DNA from: Prevotella sp.
Lineage (GTDB): Bacteria > Bacteroidota > Bacteroidia > Bacteroidales > Bacteroidaceae
NCBI GenBank assembly: GCA_016281815.1
Contig: JAEEJK010000036.1
Coordinates: forward strand, 1 to 62,449
Length of the DNA stretch: 62,449 bases
Direction: 5' to 3'
Part shown: positions 37,828-45,623 of the stretch, piece by piece
Layout of the letters: each line of letters starts with the position of its first letter
Numbering within the stretch: the stretch's first letter is position 1
Made by a program: the position numbers and the translations under genes
The notes under the pieces: generated by a model
The model's database searches: none
What the model was told of the DNA's origin: nothing
Seen by the model: only the letters and a program-made list of their open reading frames with translations

Positions 37828-38634
37828 ATGAAAATGAAATCCATCTTGTTGTCTATCGCTGTCATGATGTCACTCATGGTAAGCGCACAGAAAAAAAGTT
37901 TGATCCTCTACTATTCTGAGACCGGAACGACAAAGACCGTCGCGCAGGAATTGCAAAAGCAACTCAATGCCGACATCGAGAGCATCGAGCCCGCTACCCC
38001 CTACACCGGAAATTTCCAGGAAACCATGCAGCGCGGCCAGCGCGAGATGCAGAGCGGTGAAACACCCGCCCTCAAACCCCTCAAGTCAAAAATCGCCAAC
38101 TACGACGTCATCTTCCTCGGCTACCCCATCTGGTTTGGCACTTATGCCACACCCATCGCCACGCTCGTCAAGGAGAATGACTTTGCCGGCAAGACCATCG
38201 TCCCCTTCTGCACTTTCGGCAGCGGCGGACTCAACACCTCTGCCAGCGCACTCCAAAAGGCATTGCCCAAGGCTAAGATAGAGGCAGGCTATGGCTTGCG
38301 CACAGCAAGGGTAGCAGCGGCAGCCAAGGAAATCGACAGGTTCTTGAAGGAGAACGGATACAAGAAGGGCACTGTGGAGAAACTGCCCGACTACTCCGCC
38401 CAAAAGCCAGTAACGGATGAGGAGAAGGCTATCTTCGACGCCGCTTGCTCCAATTATCAGTTCCCTCTCGGCACCCCTTCCACAGTGGGTAAACGCACCA
38501 CCTCTGACAGCACCGACTATCAATTCATCGTCAAGAGCAGGGGCATGAACGGAGGGGAGTCCACCTCCACCATCTACGTCACCGTAGGAAAGGAACCTGG
38601 TGCGAAACCGGAGTTCACGCAAGTGGTGAGATAA
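37828..38634 (+). CDS. Exported flavodoxin-fold protein
   Basis: A 268-residue protein with a signal peptide (MKMKSILLSIAVMMSLMVSAQ) and a flavodoxin domain. The FMN phosphate loop is in LILYYSETGTTKTVAQEL, followed by DVIFLGYPIWFGTYATPI and VPFCTFGSGGLNTSASAL. The last ~80 residues are a separate region without a recognised fold (FIVKSRGMNGGESTSTIYV). Flavodoxins are normally cytoplasmic electron carriers; the signal peptide implies periplasmic or surface work. It has the same fold as the lipoprotein encoded on the other side of the tRNA-Leu gene. A strong terminator follows. Confidence 0.88.
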   Translation: MKMKSILLSIAVMMSLMVSAQKKSLILYYSETGTTKTVAQELQKQLNADIESIEPATPYTGNFQETMQRGQREMQSGETPALKPLKSKIANYDVIFLGYPIWFGTYATPIATLVKENDFAGKTIVPFCTFGSGGLNTSASALQKALPKAKIEAGYGLRTARVAAAAKEIDRFLKENGYKKGTVEKLPDYSAQKPVTDEEKAIFDAACSNYQFPLGTPSTVGKRTTSDSTDYQFIVKSRGMNGGESTSTIYVTVGKEPGAKPEFTQVVR

Positions 38635-38653
38635 CACAGCGGATGCTTTTTTA

Positions 38654-38714
38654 TCCCGAATGCGAGAATCGGAGAATCAAACTGATTTGATTCAATTCTC
38701 ACATTCGGGACTTT
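38654..38714 (+). terminator. Intrinsic terminator after the flavodoxin-like gene
   Basis: TCCCGAATGCGAGAAT (38654-38669) pairs with ATTCTCACATTCGGGA (38695-38710) with one mismatch and is followed by CTTTTA. Confidence 0.85.
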
Positions 38715-38787
38715 TATATCTATGGGGTGTGTTGGACAGAGGTGACTTTTTCAACCACAAATTGCATCATTAATCAGATTTTTATGC

Positions 38788-38795
38788 TATCTTTG
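38788..38795 (+). promoter_or_regulatory. -7 element upstream of parC
   Basis: TATCTTTG matches the -7 consensus, 50 bp before the ATG at 38846. The nearest TTG (38762-38764) is 23 bases away, slightly too far for an ideal -33 element. Confidence 0.5.
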
Positions 38796-38845
38796 CAACG
38801 CAAATGGTTGCATGCCAACCATCATGACCAAACTGATTGGAAATT

Positions 38846-41590
38846 ATGAACGACGACGAGAAGAAGAAAGACGAAGAGACACTGGAAAACGACAACACCT
38901 CTGACAACGGCCAGGAACCACAGACCAATGAGCCCGACGAACTTGAGGAAGACAGCCACAGCGACTACAAGCCCGTCAACCGCTTCGACGCCTCTGTGGT
39001 ACACCACCTCAGCGGCATGTATCAGAACTGGTTTCTCGACTATGCCTCCTACGTCATCCTGGAGCGTGCCGTGCCTCAGATCGACGACGGACTGAAACCC
39101 GTGCAGCGACGCATCCTCCACTCAATGAAACGGATGGATGACGGGCGGTTCAACAAGGTAGCCAACATCGTGGGACATACCATGCAGTTCCACCCCCACG
39201 GCGATGCCTCCATCGGCGACGCACTGGTGCAACTCGGACAAAAAGACCTGCTCGTCGATACCCAGGGCAACTGGGGCAACATCCTCACTGGTGACCGGGC
39301 CGCCGCACCGCGATACATCGAGGCCAAACTCTCGAAATTCGCCCTCGAGACCGCCTTCAATCCCAAGACCACCGAATGGCAGATGAGTTACGACGGGCGC
39401 AACAAGGAGCCCATCGCGCTGCCCGTGAAATTCCCGCTTCTGCTGGCACAGGGCACCGAAGGCATCGCCGTAGGCCTCACGTCGAAAATCCTGCCGCACA
39501 ACTTCTGCGAACTCTGCCAAGCCGCCATCAGTTACCTGCGCGGTGAGGAGTTCCAACTCTTCCCCGACTTCCCCACAGGAGGCTCCATCGATGTGAGCCG
39601 CTACAACGACGGACAGCGCGGCGGAGGTCTGCGCGTCAGGGCCAAGATTGAGAAAATCGACACCAAGACCCTCGCCATCCGTGAGATCCCCTACAGCAAG
39701 ACCACCACATCGCTCATCGATTCGATCCTCAAGGCCATCGAGAAAAACAAGATCAAGGTGAAGAAGGTGGACGACAACACCGCCGCCGAGGTGGAGATTC
39801 TCGTACACCTGGCACCCGGCGTGTCGTCGGACAAAACCATAGATGCCCTCTATGCTTTCACCGACTGCGAAATCAACATATCACCCAACTGCTGCGTCAT
39901 CGTCAACAAACGGCCGGAGTTCCTCACTGTCAGCGAATTGCTGCGCCACTCCGCCGACCACACCAAGGACCTGCTGAGACAGGAACTGGAGATCCGCAAG
40001 GGAGAACTGCTGGAGCAACTCCATTTCGCCTCACTGGAGAAAATCTTCATCGAGGAGCGCATCTACAAAGGCAAGCCCTTCGAGAACGCACCCGATATGG
40101 ATGCAGCCTGCGAATATGTGGATGAGCGACTCACCCCCTTCTATCCGCAACTCATCCGAGAGGTGACCAAGGACGACATCCTCCGCCTCATGGAAATCAA
40201 GATGCAGCGCATCCTCAAGTTCAACAAGGACAAGGCCGATGAACTCATCCTGCGCATCAAGGCGGAGATTGACCAGATCGACTACGACCTCAACCATATC
40301 GTGGACTATACCGTGAAGTGGTTTGAGCACATCCTCGAGAAATATGGTGCCGACCACCCACGCCTCACGGAGATACGCAACTTCGACACCATCGTGGCAT
40401 CGAAGGTGGTGGAGGCCAACCAAAAACTGTATATCAACCGCACAGACGGGTTCATCGGGACAGGACTCAAGAAAGACGAGTTCGTATGCAACTGCTCCGA
40501 CATCGACGACATCATCGTCTTCTACCGCGACGGCAAGTACAAAGTGGTGAAGGTGGCTGAGAAAATCTTCGTCGGCAAGAACATCCTCCATGTGCAGGTG
40601 TTCAAGAAGAACGACAGCCGCACCATCTACAACGTGGTCTACCGGGATGGCAAGCGCGGCAGTTATTACATGAAGCGATTCAACGTCACCAGTCTGGCAC
40701 GCGACAAGGAGTACGACCTCACGCAGGGAACACCAGGCTCGCGCATCGCCTATTTCACCTGCAACCCTAACGGCGAGGCAGAGATCATCAAGGTGACCCT
40801 CGAGCCCAACCCCAAAATCAAGAAAATCTTCCTCGAGCGCGATTTCTCCGATATCCTCATCAAGGGACGCGGCAGCAAGGGCAATCTGCTCACCAAATAC
40901 CCCATCCACCGCATCGCACTCAAGAGCCACGGCCACAGTACCCTCGGCGGTAGGAAGGTGTGGTGGGACCCCGATGTGAAACGCCTCAACTACGACGAGC
41001 ACGGCACATTGCTCGGCGAGTTCAACGAGGATGACTCCGTACTCGTCATCCTCGAGGGCGGCGATTTCTACATCAGCACGTTCGACAGCAACAACCACTA
41101 CGAGGACAATGTGCGCATGGTGGAGAAATGGAAACCCGAAAAGGTGTGGACCGCCCTGCTCTTCGATGCCGATCAGTCAGGATTCCTCTACCTGAAGCGT
41201 TTCAAGATGGAGGCCACCAAGCGCCGGCAGAACTACCTGGGCGACAACCCCGAGAACCGCGAGGTGCTGCTCACCGACCAGCCCTTCCCCCGCCTGCAGG
41301 TGAACTACGGCGGCAGCGATGCCGGGCGCGAGCCGCTTGTCATCGAGGCCGATGAGTTCATCGCCGTGAAGGGTTTCAAAGCACGCGGCAAGCGCATCAC
41401 CACCCTGGCTGTGGAGTCGGTGGAGATGTTGGAACCTACCAAGATACCGGAGCCAGAGGATACCGAGGAGGAGTCCGACACGGAGGAGGAGCCCGAGAAC
41501 CTCGACCCCGACAAAGACAAGACCGAACAGCAGGTCATCACCGAACTCACAGGACAGCAGTTCCTCCAATTTGAAGACGATGACGAATAA
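38846..41590 (+). CDS. parC: DNA topoisomerase IV / gyrase-type subunit A (ParC-like)
   Basis: A 914-residue type IIA topoisomerase A subunit starting at ATG 38846 (MNDDEKKKDEETLEND). The catalytic tyrosine is Y157 in AAAPRYIEAKLS. The winged-helix region reads VPQIDDGLKPVQRRILHSM, HTMQFHPHGDASIGDALVQL. The C-terminal beta-pinwheel lacks an evident GyrA box and ends in a long acidic tail (EEESDTEEEPENLDPD), which favours ParC over GyrA. It breaks and rejoins DNA to decatenate chromosomes. The ParE partner is not next to it. The stop overlaps the start of the DUF3316 gene. Confidence 0.92.
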   Translation: MNDDEKKKDEETLENDNTSDNGQEPQTNEPDELEEDSHSDYKPVNRFDASVVHHLSGMYQNWFLDYASYVILERAVPQIDDGLKPVQRRILHSMKRMDDGRFNKVANIVGHTMQFHPHGDASIGDALVQLGQKDLLVDTQGNWGNILTGDRAAAPRYIEAKLSKFALETAFNPKTTEWQMSYDGRNKEPIALPVKFPLLLAQGTEGIAVGLTSKILPHNFCELCQAAISYLRGEEFQLFPDFPTGGSIDVSRYNDGQRGGGLRVRAKIEKIDTKTLAIREIPYSKTTTSLIDSILKAIEKNKIKVKKVDDNTAAEVEILVHLAPGVSSDKTIDALYAFTDCEINISPNCCVIVNKRPEFLTVSELLRHSADHTKDLLRQELEIRKGELLEQLHFASLEKIFIEERIYKGKPFENAPDMDAACEYVDERLTPFYPQLIREVTKDDILRLMEIKMQRILKFNKDKADELILRIKAEIDQIDYDLNHIVDYTVKWFEHILEKYGADHPRLTEIRNFDTIVASKVVEANQKLYINRTDGFIGTGLKKDEFVCNCSDIDDIIVFYRDGKYKVVKVAEKIFVGKNILHVQVFKKNDSRTIYNVVYRDGKRGSYYMKRFNVTSLARDKEYDLTQGTPGSRIAYFTCNPNGEAEIIKVTLEPNPKIKKIFLERDFSDILIKGRGSKGNLLTKYPIHRIALKSHGHSTLGGRKVWWDPDVKRLNYDEHGTLLGEFNEDDSVLVILEGGDFYISTFDSNNHYEDNVRMVEKWKPEKVWTALLFDADQSGFLYLKRFKMEATKRRQNYLGDNPENREVLLTDQPFPRLQVNYGGSDAGREPLVIEADEFIAVKGFKARGKRITTLAVESVEMLEPTKIPEPEDTEEESDTEEEPENLDPDKDKTEQQVITELTGQQFLQFEDDDE

Positions 41591-42410
41591 CGAGACAAAA
41601 AAAGGCATTCTGGCCGCTCTTCTGCTGTTGGTGACAGCATGGGTGGCACCCTCGCGGGCCGCAGCCCAGGACTCATTGGGCACCACCAAGGAGGTCATCA
41701 ATGCACAGATGATCAGCCTGGGCAGCGCCAACCTCCTTGACACATACCTGTCACCAGAGAAATACAACGGTGTAGACCTCCGTTATATCTCACACACCTT
41801 GCGTTTCACACCAGGCAGACGTTGGGCACACCGCATCACGCATTACGGCGTCATTGCCAGTGGCGACGACCGCAACGAGAAAGGCAACCTTATGCAGGGA
41901 CTCTATACCCTCGATGTCGCCTTTATCCGGCAGTATGACCTCCTGGGCGGGCGGCTGCATCTGCTGGCAGGCGGAATGACGGACATCAACTTGGGAGCGG
42001 TCTATAACTCACGCAACCAGAACAACCCGGCACAGATAAGAATGTCGATGCAGATCGGTCCGACGGCTTCCGCCCGATATGACTTCGACCTCTTCCGCCG
42101 GCCGTTCTCCATCGGCTACGAACTGTCAGTTCCCATCCTTGGCCTCATGTTCAGTCCCAACTACGGACAGTCGTACTACGAACTCTTCTCACGCGGCAAC
42201 TATGAGCACAACGCCGTGGTGACCACCCCCTTCAACGCTCCTTCGCTGCGCCAGATGCTCACCCTCGATTTCCGGCTCCTGGGCGCTCGCTTGCGCATCG
42301 GCTATCTGGGCGACATCCAACAGGCGAAAGCCAACCACCTCAAGCAACATGCCTACACTCACGCGCTGATCATCGGCTATGTGAAAAACCTGAGAATCAC
42401 GCATAAATGA
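41580..42410 (+). CDS. DUF3316-type exported protein
   Basis: The ATG at 41580 overlaps the parC stop. It gives a signal peptide (KGILAALLLLVTAWVAPSRAAAQ), then a beta-rich protein of ~250 residues matching the DUF3316 pattern (SLGSANLLDTYLSPEKYNGV, then RFTPGRRWAHRITHYGVI, and GYELSVPILGLMFSPNYGQS). Alternating hydrophobic strands suggest a small outer-membrane barrel; this is inference. It is translationally coupled to parC although no functional link is apparent. The stop codon begins a short heptanucleotide array and a dispersed repeat. Confidence 0.82.
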   Translation: MTNNETKKGILAALLLLVTAWVAPSRAAAQDSLGTTKEVINAQMISLGSANLLDTYLSPEKYNGVDLRYISHTLRFTPGRRWAHRITHYGVIASGDDRNEKGNLMQGLYTLDVAFIRQYDLLGGRLHLLAGGMTDINLGAVYNSRNQNNPAQIRMSMQIGPTASARYDFDLFRRPFSIGYELSVPILGLMFSPNYGQSYYELFSRGNYEHNAVVTTPFNAPSLRQMLTLDFRLLGARLRIGYLGDIQQAKANHLKQHAYTHALIIGYVKNLRITHK

Positions 42411-42495
42411 GTGAAGAGTGAAGAATAGTTTCTCCGTATGTTGCGTTTTCGACGCAACCCCTACAAAAGGCCTATTGCCTAAACTCCCAAAAGAT
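42408..42495. repeat. Stop heptads plus dispersed hairpin repeat, copy 1
   Basis: TGA 42408 (gene stop), TGA 42412, TGA 42419 and TAG 42426 form a short stop array. It is followed by a ~65-bp element containing hairpin GTTGCGT-TTTCG-ACGCAAC, then ACAAAAGGCCTATTG and AAACTCCCA. The same array-plus-element combination recurs at 52031-52160. Confidence 0.85.
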
Positions 42496-42503
42496 AACGA
42501 AAA

Positions 42504-43550
42504 ATGGATGAAGAATTGATACTCAAACGATATAAATGGCTCTCCCGATGGGTGTGCGCCGCCGTCGCCCTTTTATGTCTGACCTCCCTCACCGGCTGTA
42601 TCGACGAGGAGGAGATGCCCGACACACCACGGGGCAATTTTGAGGCGCTCTGGCGCATCATCGATGAGCACTATTGCTTCCTTGAGGAGAAGAAGGCTGC
42701 TTACGGACTCGACTGGAACGAGGTGCATGCCCGTTATGCGCCTCAGGTAAACATAACAATGACCGACCTCCAACTTTTCGAGGTGCTGCGCAACATGCTC
42801 GCCGAACTACGCGACGGACACGTCAATATCTACACCTCTTTTGATATCGCGAGGGAATGGAGTTGGCAGGAGGATTACCCGAGTAACCTCAGTGATACCT
42901 TGCTGAGGCGATACCTCGGCACCGACTACAATATAAGCAATGGTTTCTACTACCGGGTGCTCGACGACAATATCGGGTATGTGCGCTATGAGAGTTTTGG
43001 CAATGACATCGGCGAGGGAAACCTCGACGACATGCTCACGACCCTGGCGCCCTGCCGAGGACTCATCATCGACATCCGCGGCAATGGAGGAGGACTCATT
43101 TCCTCTGCAGAGAAACTGGCGGCACGGTTCACCAATGAAGAACTGCTCGTCGGATACATCCAGCACAAGACGGGTCCTGGGCACAGTGATTTCTCCTCGA
43201 TGGAGGAGCAGCGGCTGAAGCCCTCCAAAGGCGTGCGGTGGCAGAAACCCGTGGTGGTGCTCACCAACCGCGGTGTGTTCAGCGCTGCCAACGAGTTCGT
43301 GAAATACATGAAATGCTGTCCGAAAGCCACCATCATCGGCGACCATACCGGCGGTGGTGCGGGAATGCCCTTCTCCAGCCAGTTGCCCTGTGGATGGAGC
43401 ATCCGTTTCTCGGCCTGTCCCATGTACGACCGCGACAAACGGAGCACGGAGTTCGGTATCGACCCAGACCAGTTCGTCTCTCTCTCCGACACCGACTTCG
43501 CCCGAGGCATCGACACCATCATCGAAGCGGCACGCAAAATCATTCACTAA
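42504..43550 (+). CDS. S41-family (tail-specific) serine protease lipoprotein
   Basis: A 348-residue lipoprotein (lipobox LTGC, C32). The S41 peptidase domain shows LAELRDGHVNIY, IIDIRGNGGGLISSAEKLA and the nucleophile S260 in NRGVFSAANEF, followed by TIIGDHTGGGAG. There is no PDZ domain of normal length between the N-terminal helices and the catalytic core. It should cleave periplasmic proteins or peptides; the substrate is unknown. A bidirectional terminator separates it from the convergent PepSY gene. Confidence 0.9.
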   Translation: MDEELILKRYKWLSRWVCAAVALLCLTSLTGCIDEEEMPDTPRGNFEALWRIIDEHYCFLEEKKAAYGLDWNEVHARYAPQVNITMTDLQLFEVLRNMLAELRDGHVNIYTSFDIAREWSWQEDYPSNLSDTLLRRYLGTDYNISNGFYYRVLDDNIGYVRYESFGNDIGEGNLDDMLTTLAPCRGLIIDIRGNGGGLISSAEKLAARFTNEELLVGYIQHKTGPGHSDFSSMEEQRLKPSKGVRWQKPVVVLTNRGVFSAANEFVKYMKCCPKATIIGDHTGGGAGMPFSSQLPCGWSIRFSACPMYDRDKRSTEFGIDPDQFVSLSDTDFARGIDTIIEAARKIIH

Positions 43551-43558
43551 CAATCAAG

Positions 43559-43590
43559 AAAGTGGGCATGTCATGACACGCCCACTTTTT
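43559..43590. terminator. Bidirectional terminator between convergent genes
   Basis: AAAGTGGGC, ATGTCATGACAC and GCCCACTTTTT form a stem with an inner palindrome. T tracts appear on either strand, serving the S41 protease gene on plus and the PepSY-like gene on minus. Confidence 0.85.
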
Positions 43591-43608
43591 CATTCATTCG
43601 TGACTTGA

Positions 43609-44040
43609 TTACGCCACATTCTCTGTCATGTTGAACTTCAGGGAGACAAAGTTGGAGAGAGTGGTTTCATAACCATTGTCTGTCTTCTCTATCTTGACGA
43701 TAGGAACACGGGGATAATAGTCTTTCATGAATGTAGCAACGTTGCAAGGAACCATCGTGGCGGGGACAGCCCCCATCTTGCAATCTATTTTCTCCCAGTT
43801 GCCGTTCTCCTTGAACTCAATCAGAATGCCATCGTTGAGGATAACCACAAACAACGCACCTTTCAGAGAGGACTTCTTATGAACGAAAGCAATGCTTCTT
43901 CCGGGGAAGTTGCGCTGCACGAAGTACTTGACTGACTTGGGAAGATCCTCTGCGAAGAATCTCTTTTCACTCTTTTTTTCTGCTGCGGGTCGGGTCATCC
44001 TGTGGATGAAGTCGGACACCATTGAAATAGCACTTTTCAT
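43609..44040 (-). CDS. PepSY-like (DUF2874) protein
   Basis: A 143-residue protein with two PepSY-like units: one from LPKSVKYFVQRNFPGRSIAF to ILIEFKENGNWEKIDCK, and one ending GYETTLSNFVSLKFNMTE. Family members are usually exported, but this one has no signal peptide (MKSAISMVSDFIHRMTRPAA), which is odd; it may be cytoplasmic. Upstream lie a TATCTTTG -7 element (44073-44080, no -33 match) and, 72 bp further, the inverted-repeat site at 44153-44190. The missing -33 and the upstream site suggest an activator-dependent promoter; this is inference. Confidence 0.8.
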   Translation of the reverse strand: MKSAISMVSDFIHRMTRPAAEKKSEKRFFAEDLPKSVKYFVQRNFPGRSIAFVHKKSSLKGALFVVILNDGILIEFKENGNWEKIDCKMGAVPATMVPCNVATFMKDYYPRVPIVKIEKTDNGYETTLSNFVSLKFNMTENVA

Positions 44041-44072
44041 AACCTTATCTTTTTTTGTTCTTGTTTCTGATG

Positions 44073-44190
44073 CAAAGATAAGGCGGTTTCAGGCATACCT
44101 GGTTATTTTTCCGTGTTTTTCTCTCCCACTCGTTGCGACACGGCACGACAGTTGCGACAAATAGGCTCCATATATAGTAAATATGTCGCA
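44073..44190 (-). promoter_or_regulatory. Promoter region of the PepSY-like gene with inverted-repeat site TGCGACA-N24-TGTCGCA
   Basis: A -7 element TATCTTTG lies at 44073-44080. Half-sites TGCGACA at 44153-44159 and TGTCGCA at 44184-44190 are inverted with a 24-bp spacer (31 bp centre to centre, about three helical turns). An extra half-site, TGCGACA, lies at 44134-44140. The spacing from the -7 box to the site (72 bp) matches that at the small-protein gene. Confidence 0.6.
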
Positions 44191-44261
44191 TGACGGTTCA
44201 TAAAAGTCATATTATCGATTCACACCCCTGTTCTCATCAAAAAGAAAAAAGGTTTGAAAAA

Positions 44262-44285
44262 GCCGGAGGACCTCAGTCCCCCGGC
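44262..44285 (-). terminator. Terminator of the 46-residue small gene
   Basis: On the minus strand GCCGGGGGACTGAGGTCCTC plus CGGC forms a strong hairpin with GGAC/GTCC and GCCGG/CCGGC pairing, then TTTTT. It lies 40 bp after the small-gene stop codon. Confidence 0.85.
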
Positions 44286-44324
44286 AATTCTTTTTTCTAA
44301 CCTAACCAAAAACTACTTGTCATT

Positions 44325-44465
44325 CTACATCATATACGGATTATAGAATCGCGAGCAATAGATGGGATAGTTGGTGTACTTGCTAATTTCTGCGAGATCT
44401 GCTACGAAACGTCTTGCCGCCTTGCGGAAGAATTTCACTGTCCTCATTTTGCTTATTGTTTTCAT
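44325..44465 (-). CDS. Small basic protein, 46 residues
   Basis: ATG at 44465 to TAG at 44325. It encodes a short basic protein that begins MKTISKMRTVKFFRKAARRF and ends YCSRFYNPYMM, with a Lys/Arg-rich amphipathic N-terminus and a Tyr-rich C-terminus. No family was recognised. It is supported as a real gene by a consensus promoter 30 bp upstream (44495-44526), an intrinsic terminator just after it, and an upstream inverted-repeat site of the same type as at the PepSY gene. It has no signal peptide. A regulatory or stress-related small protein is possible; function is unknown. Confidence 0.65.
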   Translation of the reverse strand: MKTISKMRTVKFFRKAARRFVADLAEISKYTNYPIYCSRFYNPYMM

Positions 44466-44494
44466 TGTCGTATGTTTTATTTGTTTTTACAATG

Positions 44495-44526
44495 CAAAAG
44501 TAGGGCTGTTTTTCTCCCACAGCAAA
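44495..44526 (-). promoter_or_regulatory. Promoter of the small basic protein gene
   Basis: On the minus strand TTTG (44523-44526), 20 bases and TACTTTTG (44495-44502) match the Bacteroidota consensus. Confidence 0.75.
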
Positions 44527-44573
44527 GTATTCCTCTTTTTTCGCCTTTTTTCGTAGCGCCACACCCGCATATC

Positions 44574-44611
44574 TGCGACAAAACGGCTATGGCCCCCAAA
44601 AATCTGTCGCA
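44574..44611. promoter_or_regulatory. Inverted-repeat site TGCGACA-N24-TGTCGCA, copy 2
   Basis: TGCGACA at 44574-44580 and TGTCGCA at 44605-44611 have exactly the spacing of the copy at 44153-44190. The near edge is 71 bases beyond the -7 box of the small-protein promoter. The site ends 23 bp before the AraC-type regulator's stop codon, so the regulator is a candidate ligand; this is inference. Confidence 0.6.
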
Positions 44612-44633
44612 AGCGGTGATGTAAGAGGTTGGT

Positions 44634-45194
44634 CTACTGGTCGCGGGTAAGCATTCTGCGGTAGTCGACAGGTGTCATGCCCACCACCTCCTGCACACGG
44701 CGCTGGAGGGTACGCACATTGCCGATACCCGACTCCTCAGCCACGGCGGCGATGCTCCACTGCGGTTTGTCGCGCAGCATACGCAGGGCGGCAAGCACGC
44801 GCAGGTTGTCGATGTATGCCTCCGGGGTGCGGTGGATGGTCTGGTGACGGAACAGCCGGTTGAGTCGTTCCTGGCTCACGCCGAGCAGTTGTGCCAGGGC
44901 CGCTGCATCGAAATCGGCCTTCAGATGCGGCCTGTCCTGCTCCACATGCAGTTCGATAAGTGCCATAAGTTGCGAGTCATCCTTCAGGTCGGCATTGCGC
45001 TGCCGCTCGATGTTGCCATTGAGCAGTTCACGCGCCACGTCGGTACGGCGTCGCATCTCCAAGTCTTCCTCCAGCCGCTCAGAGAGGTCGAGGTTGCGGC
45101 TGACGAGTCGGATCAGTTCATTCTTCAGTTGCTCCACTTCTTTGCGGAGTGCGGCATTCTCCTCCTGCAGCCGCGATATATCTTCCTTGGTCAT
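44634..45194 (-). CDS. AraC-type DNA-binding protein with N-terminal coiled coil
   Basis: A 186-residue protein. The first ~75 residues are a continuous leucine-heptad coiled coil (SRLQEENAALRKEVEQLKNE). The C-terminal ~100 residues are an AraC-family double helix-turn-helix (ALAQLLGVSQERLNRLFRH, then SIAAVAEESGIGNVRTLQRR, and VVGMTPVDYRRML). There is no ligand-binding domain or receiver, so input probably comes through the coiled coil. The start overlaps the STAS gene stop (ATGA), so the two are translationally coupled. The combination suggests that a phosphorylation-controlled partner switch governs this activator rather than a sigma factor. Confidence 0.88.
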   Translation of the reverse strand: MTKEDISRLQEENAALRKEVEQLKNELIRLVSRNLDLSERLEEDLEMRRRTDVARELLNGNIERQRNADLKDDSQLMALIELHVEQDRPHLKADFDAAALAQLLGVSQERLNRLFRHQTIHRTPEAYIDNLRVLAALRMLRDKPQWSIAAVAEESGIGNVRTLQRRVQEVVGMTPVDYRRMLTRDQ

Positions 45195-45493
45195 TGGAAA
45201 TTAAATAAGTTGGTGAATCCTATTTCATCAAAAACCTGGCGGAGGTCGTCACTCATTCCGTAGATGGTGACCTTGCTGCCATGTTTGTTGGCATTCTTAA
45301 GCACTGCGAGGAAAATACGCAGTCCGCTGGAGGAGATATACTCCAACTTGGAGCAGTCGAGGATGATGTCATGACCGGCACAATCATAAAGTACCTGCAT
45401 GTCGCGCCCAGCCTGGGTGGAGGCACTTGTGTCGAGCCTTCCCTCAAGGCGCATCACATAGTTGTTGTTTTCTTCTGTGAATGTTGTAATCAT
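45191..45493 (-). CDS. STAS-domain anti-sigma-factor antagonist-like protein
   Basis: A 100-residue SpoIIAA/RsbV-type STAS domain with VMRLEGRLDTSAS at the N-terminus, then IILDCSKLEYISSSGLRIFL. The usual D-S-S-G motif is S-S-S-G here (residues 54-57), with S55 aligned to the phospho-acceptor. In partner-switching systems an RsbW-type kinase phosphorylates this Ser and a PP2C phosphatase removes the phosphate. Both activities are present in the protein encoded upstream (45621-47501). Confidence 0.93.
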   Translation of the reverse strand: MITTFTEENNNYVMRLEGRLDTSASTQAGRDMQVLYDCAGHDIILDCSKLEYISSSGLRIFLAVLKNANKHGSKVTIYGMSDDLRQVFDEIGFTNLFNFQ

Positions 45494-45571
45494 ATATCTT
45501 GGATTTGGAATTTAAAAGTTTATATATATAGATGAATAATCTTCATTTATCTATTTCCTGTTTTAGAATTT

Positions 45572-45623
45572 TTAATCTTCAATCTTCAATCTTCAATTTT
45601 CAATTTTCAATCTTCAATCTTCA
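45572..45623 (-). repeat. Heptanucleotide stop-codon array at the phosphatase gene stop
   Basis: Minus-strand stops at plus positions 45621 (the gene stop), 45614, 45607, 45600, 45593, 45586, 45579 (all TGA) and 45572 (TAA): eight in perfect 7-bp register. Confidence 0.96.

Noticed and set aside
40031..41098. Long minus-strand frame opposite parC
   Set aside because: Antisense shadow of a GC-rich conserved gene; Val/Leu/Asp-rich composition typical of such artefacts.
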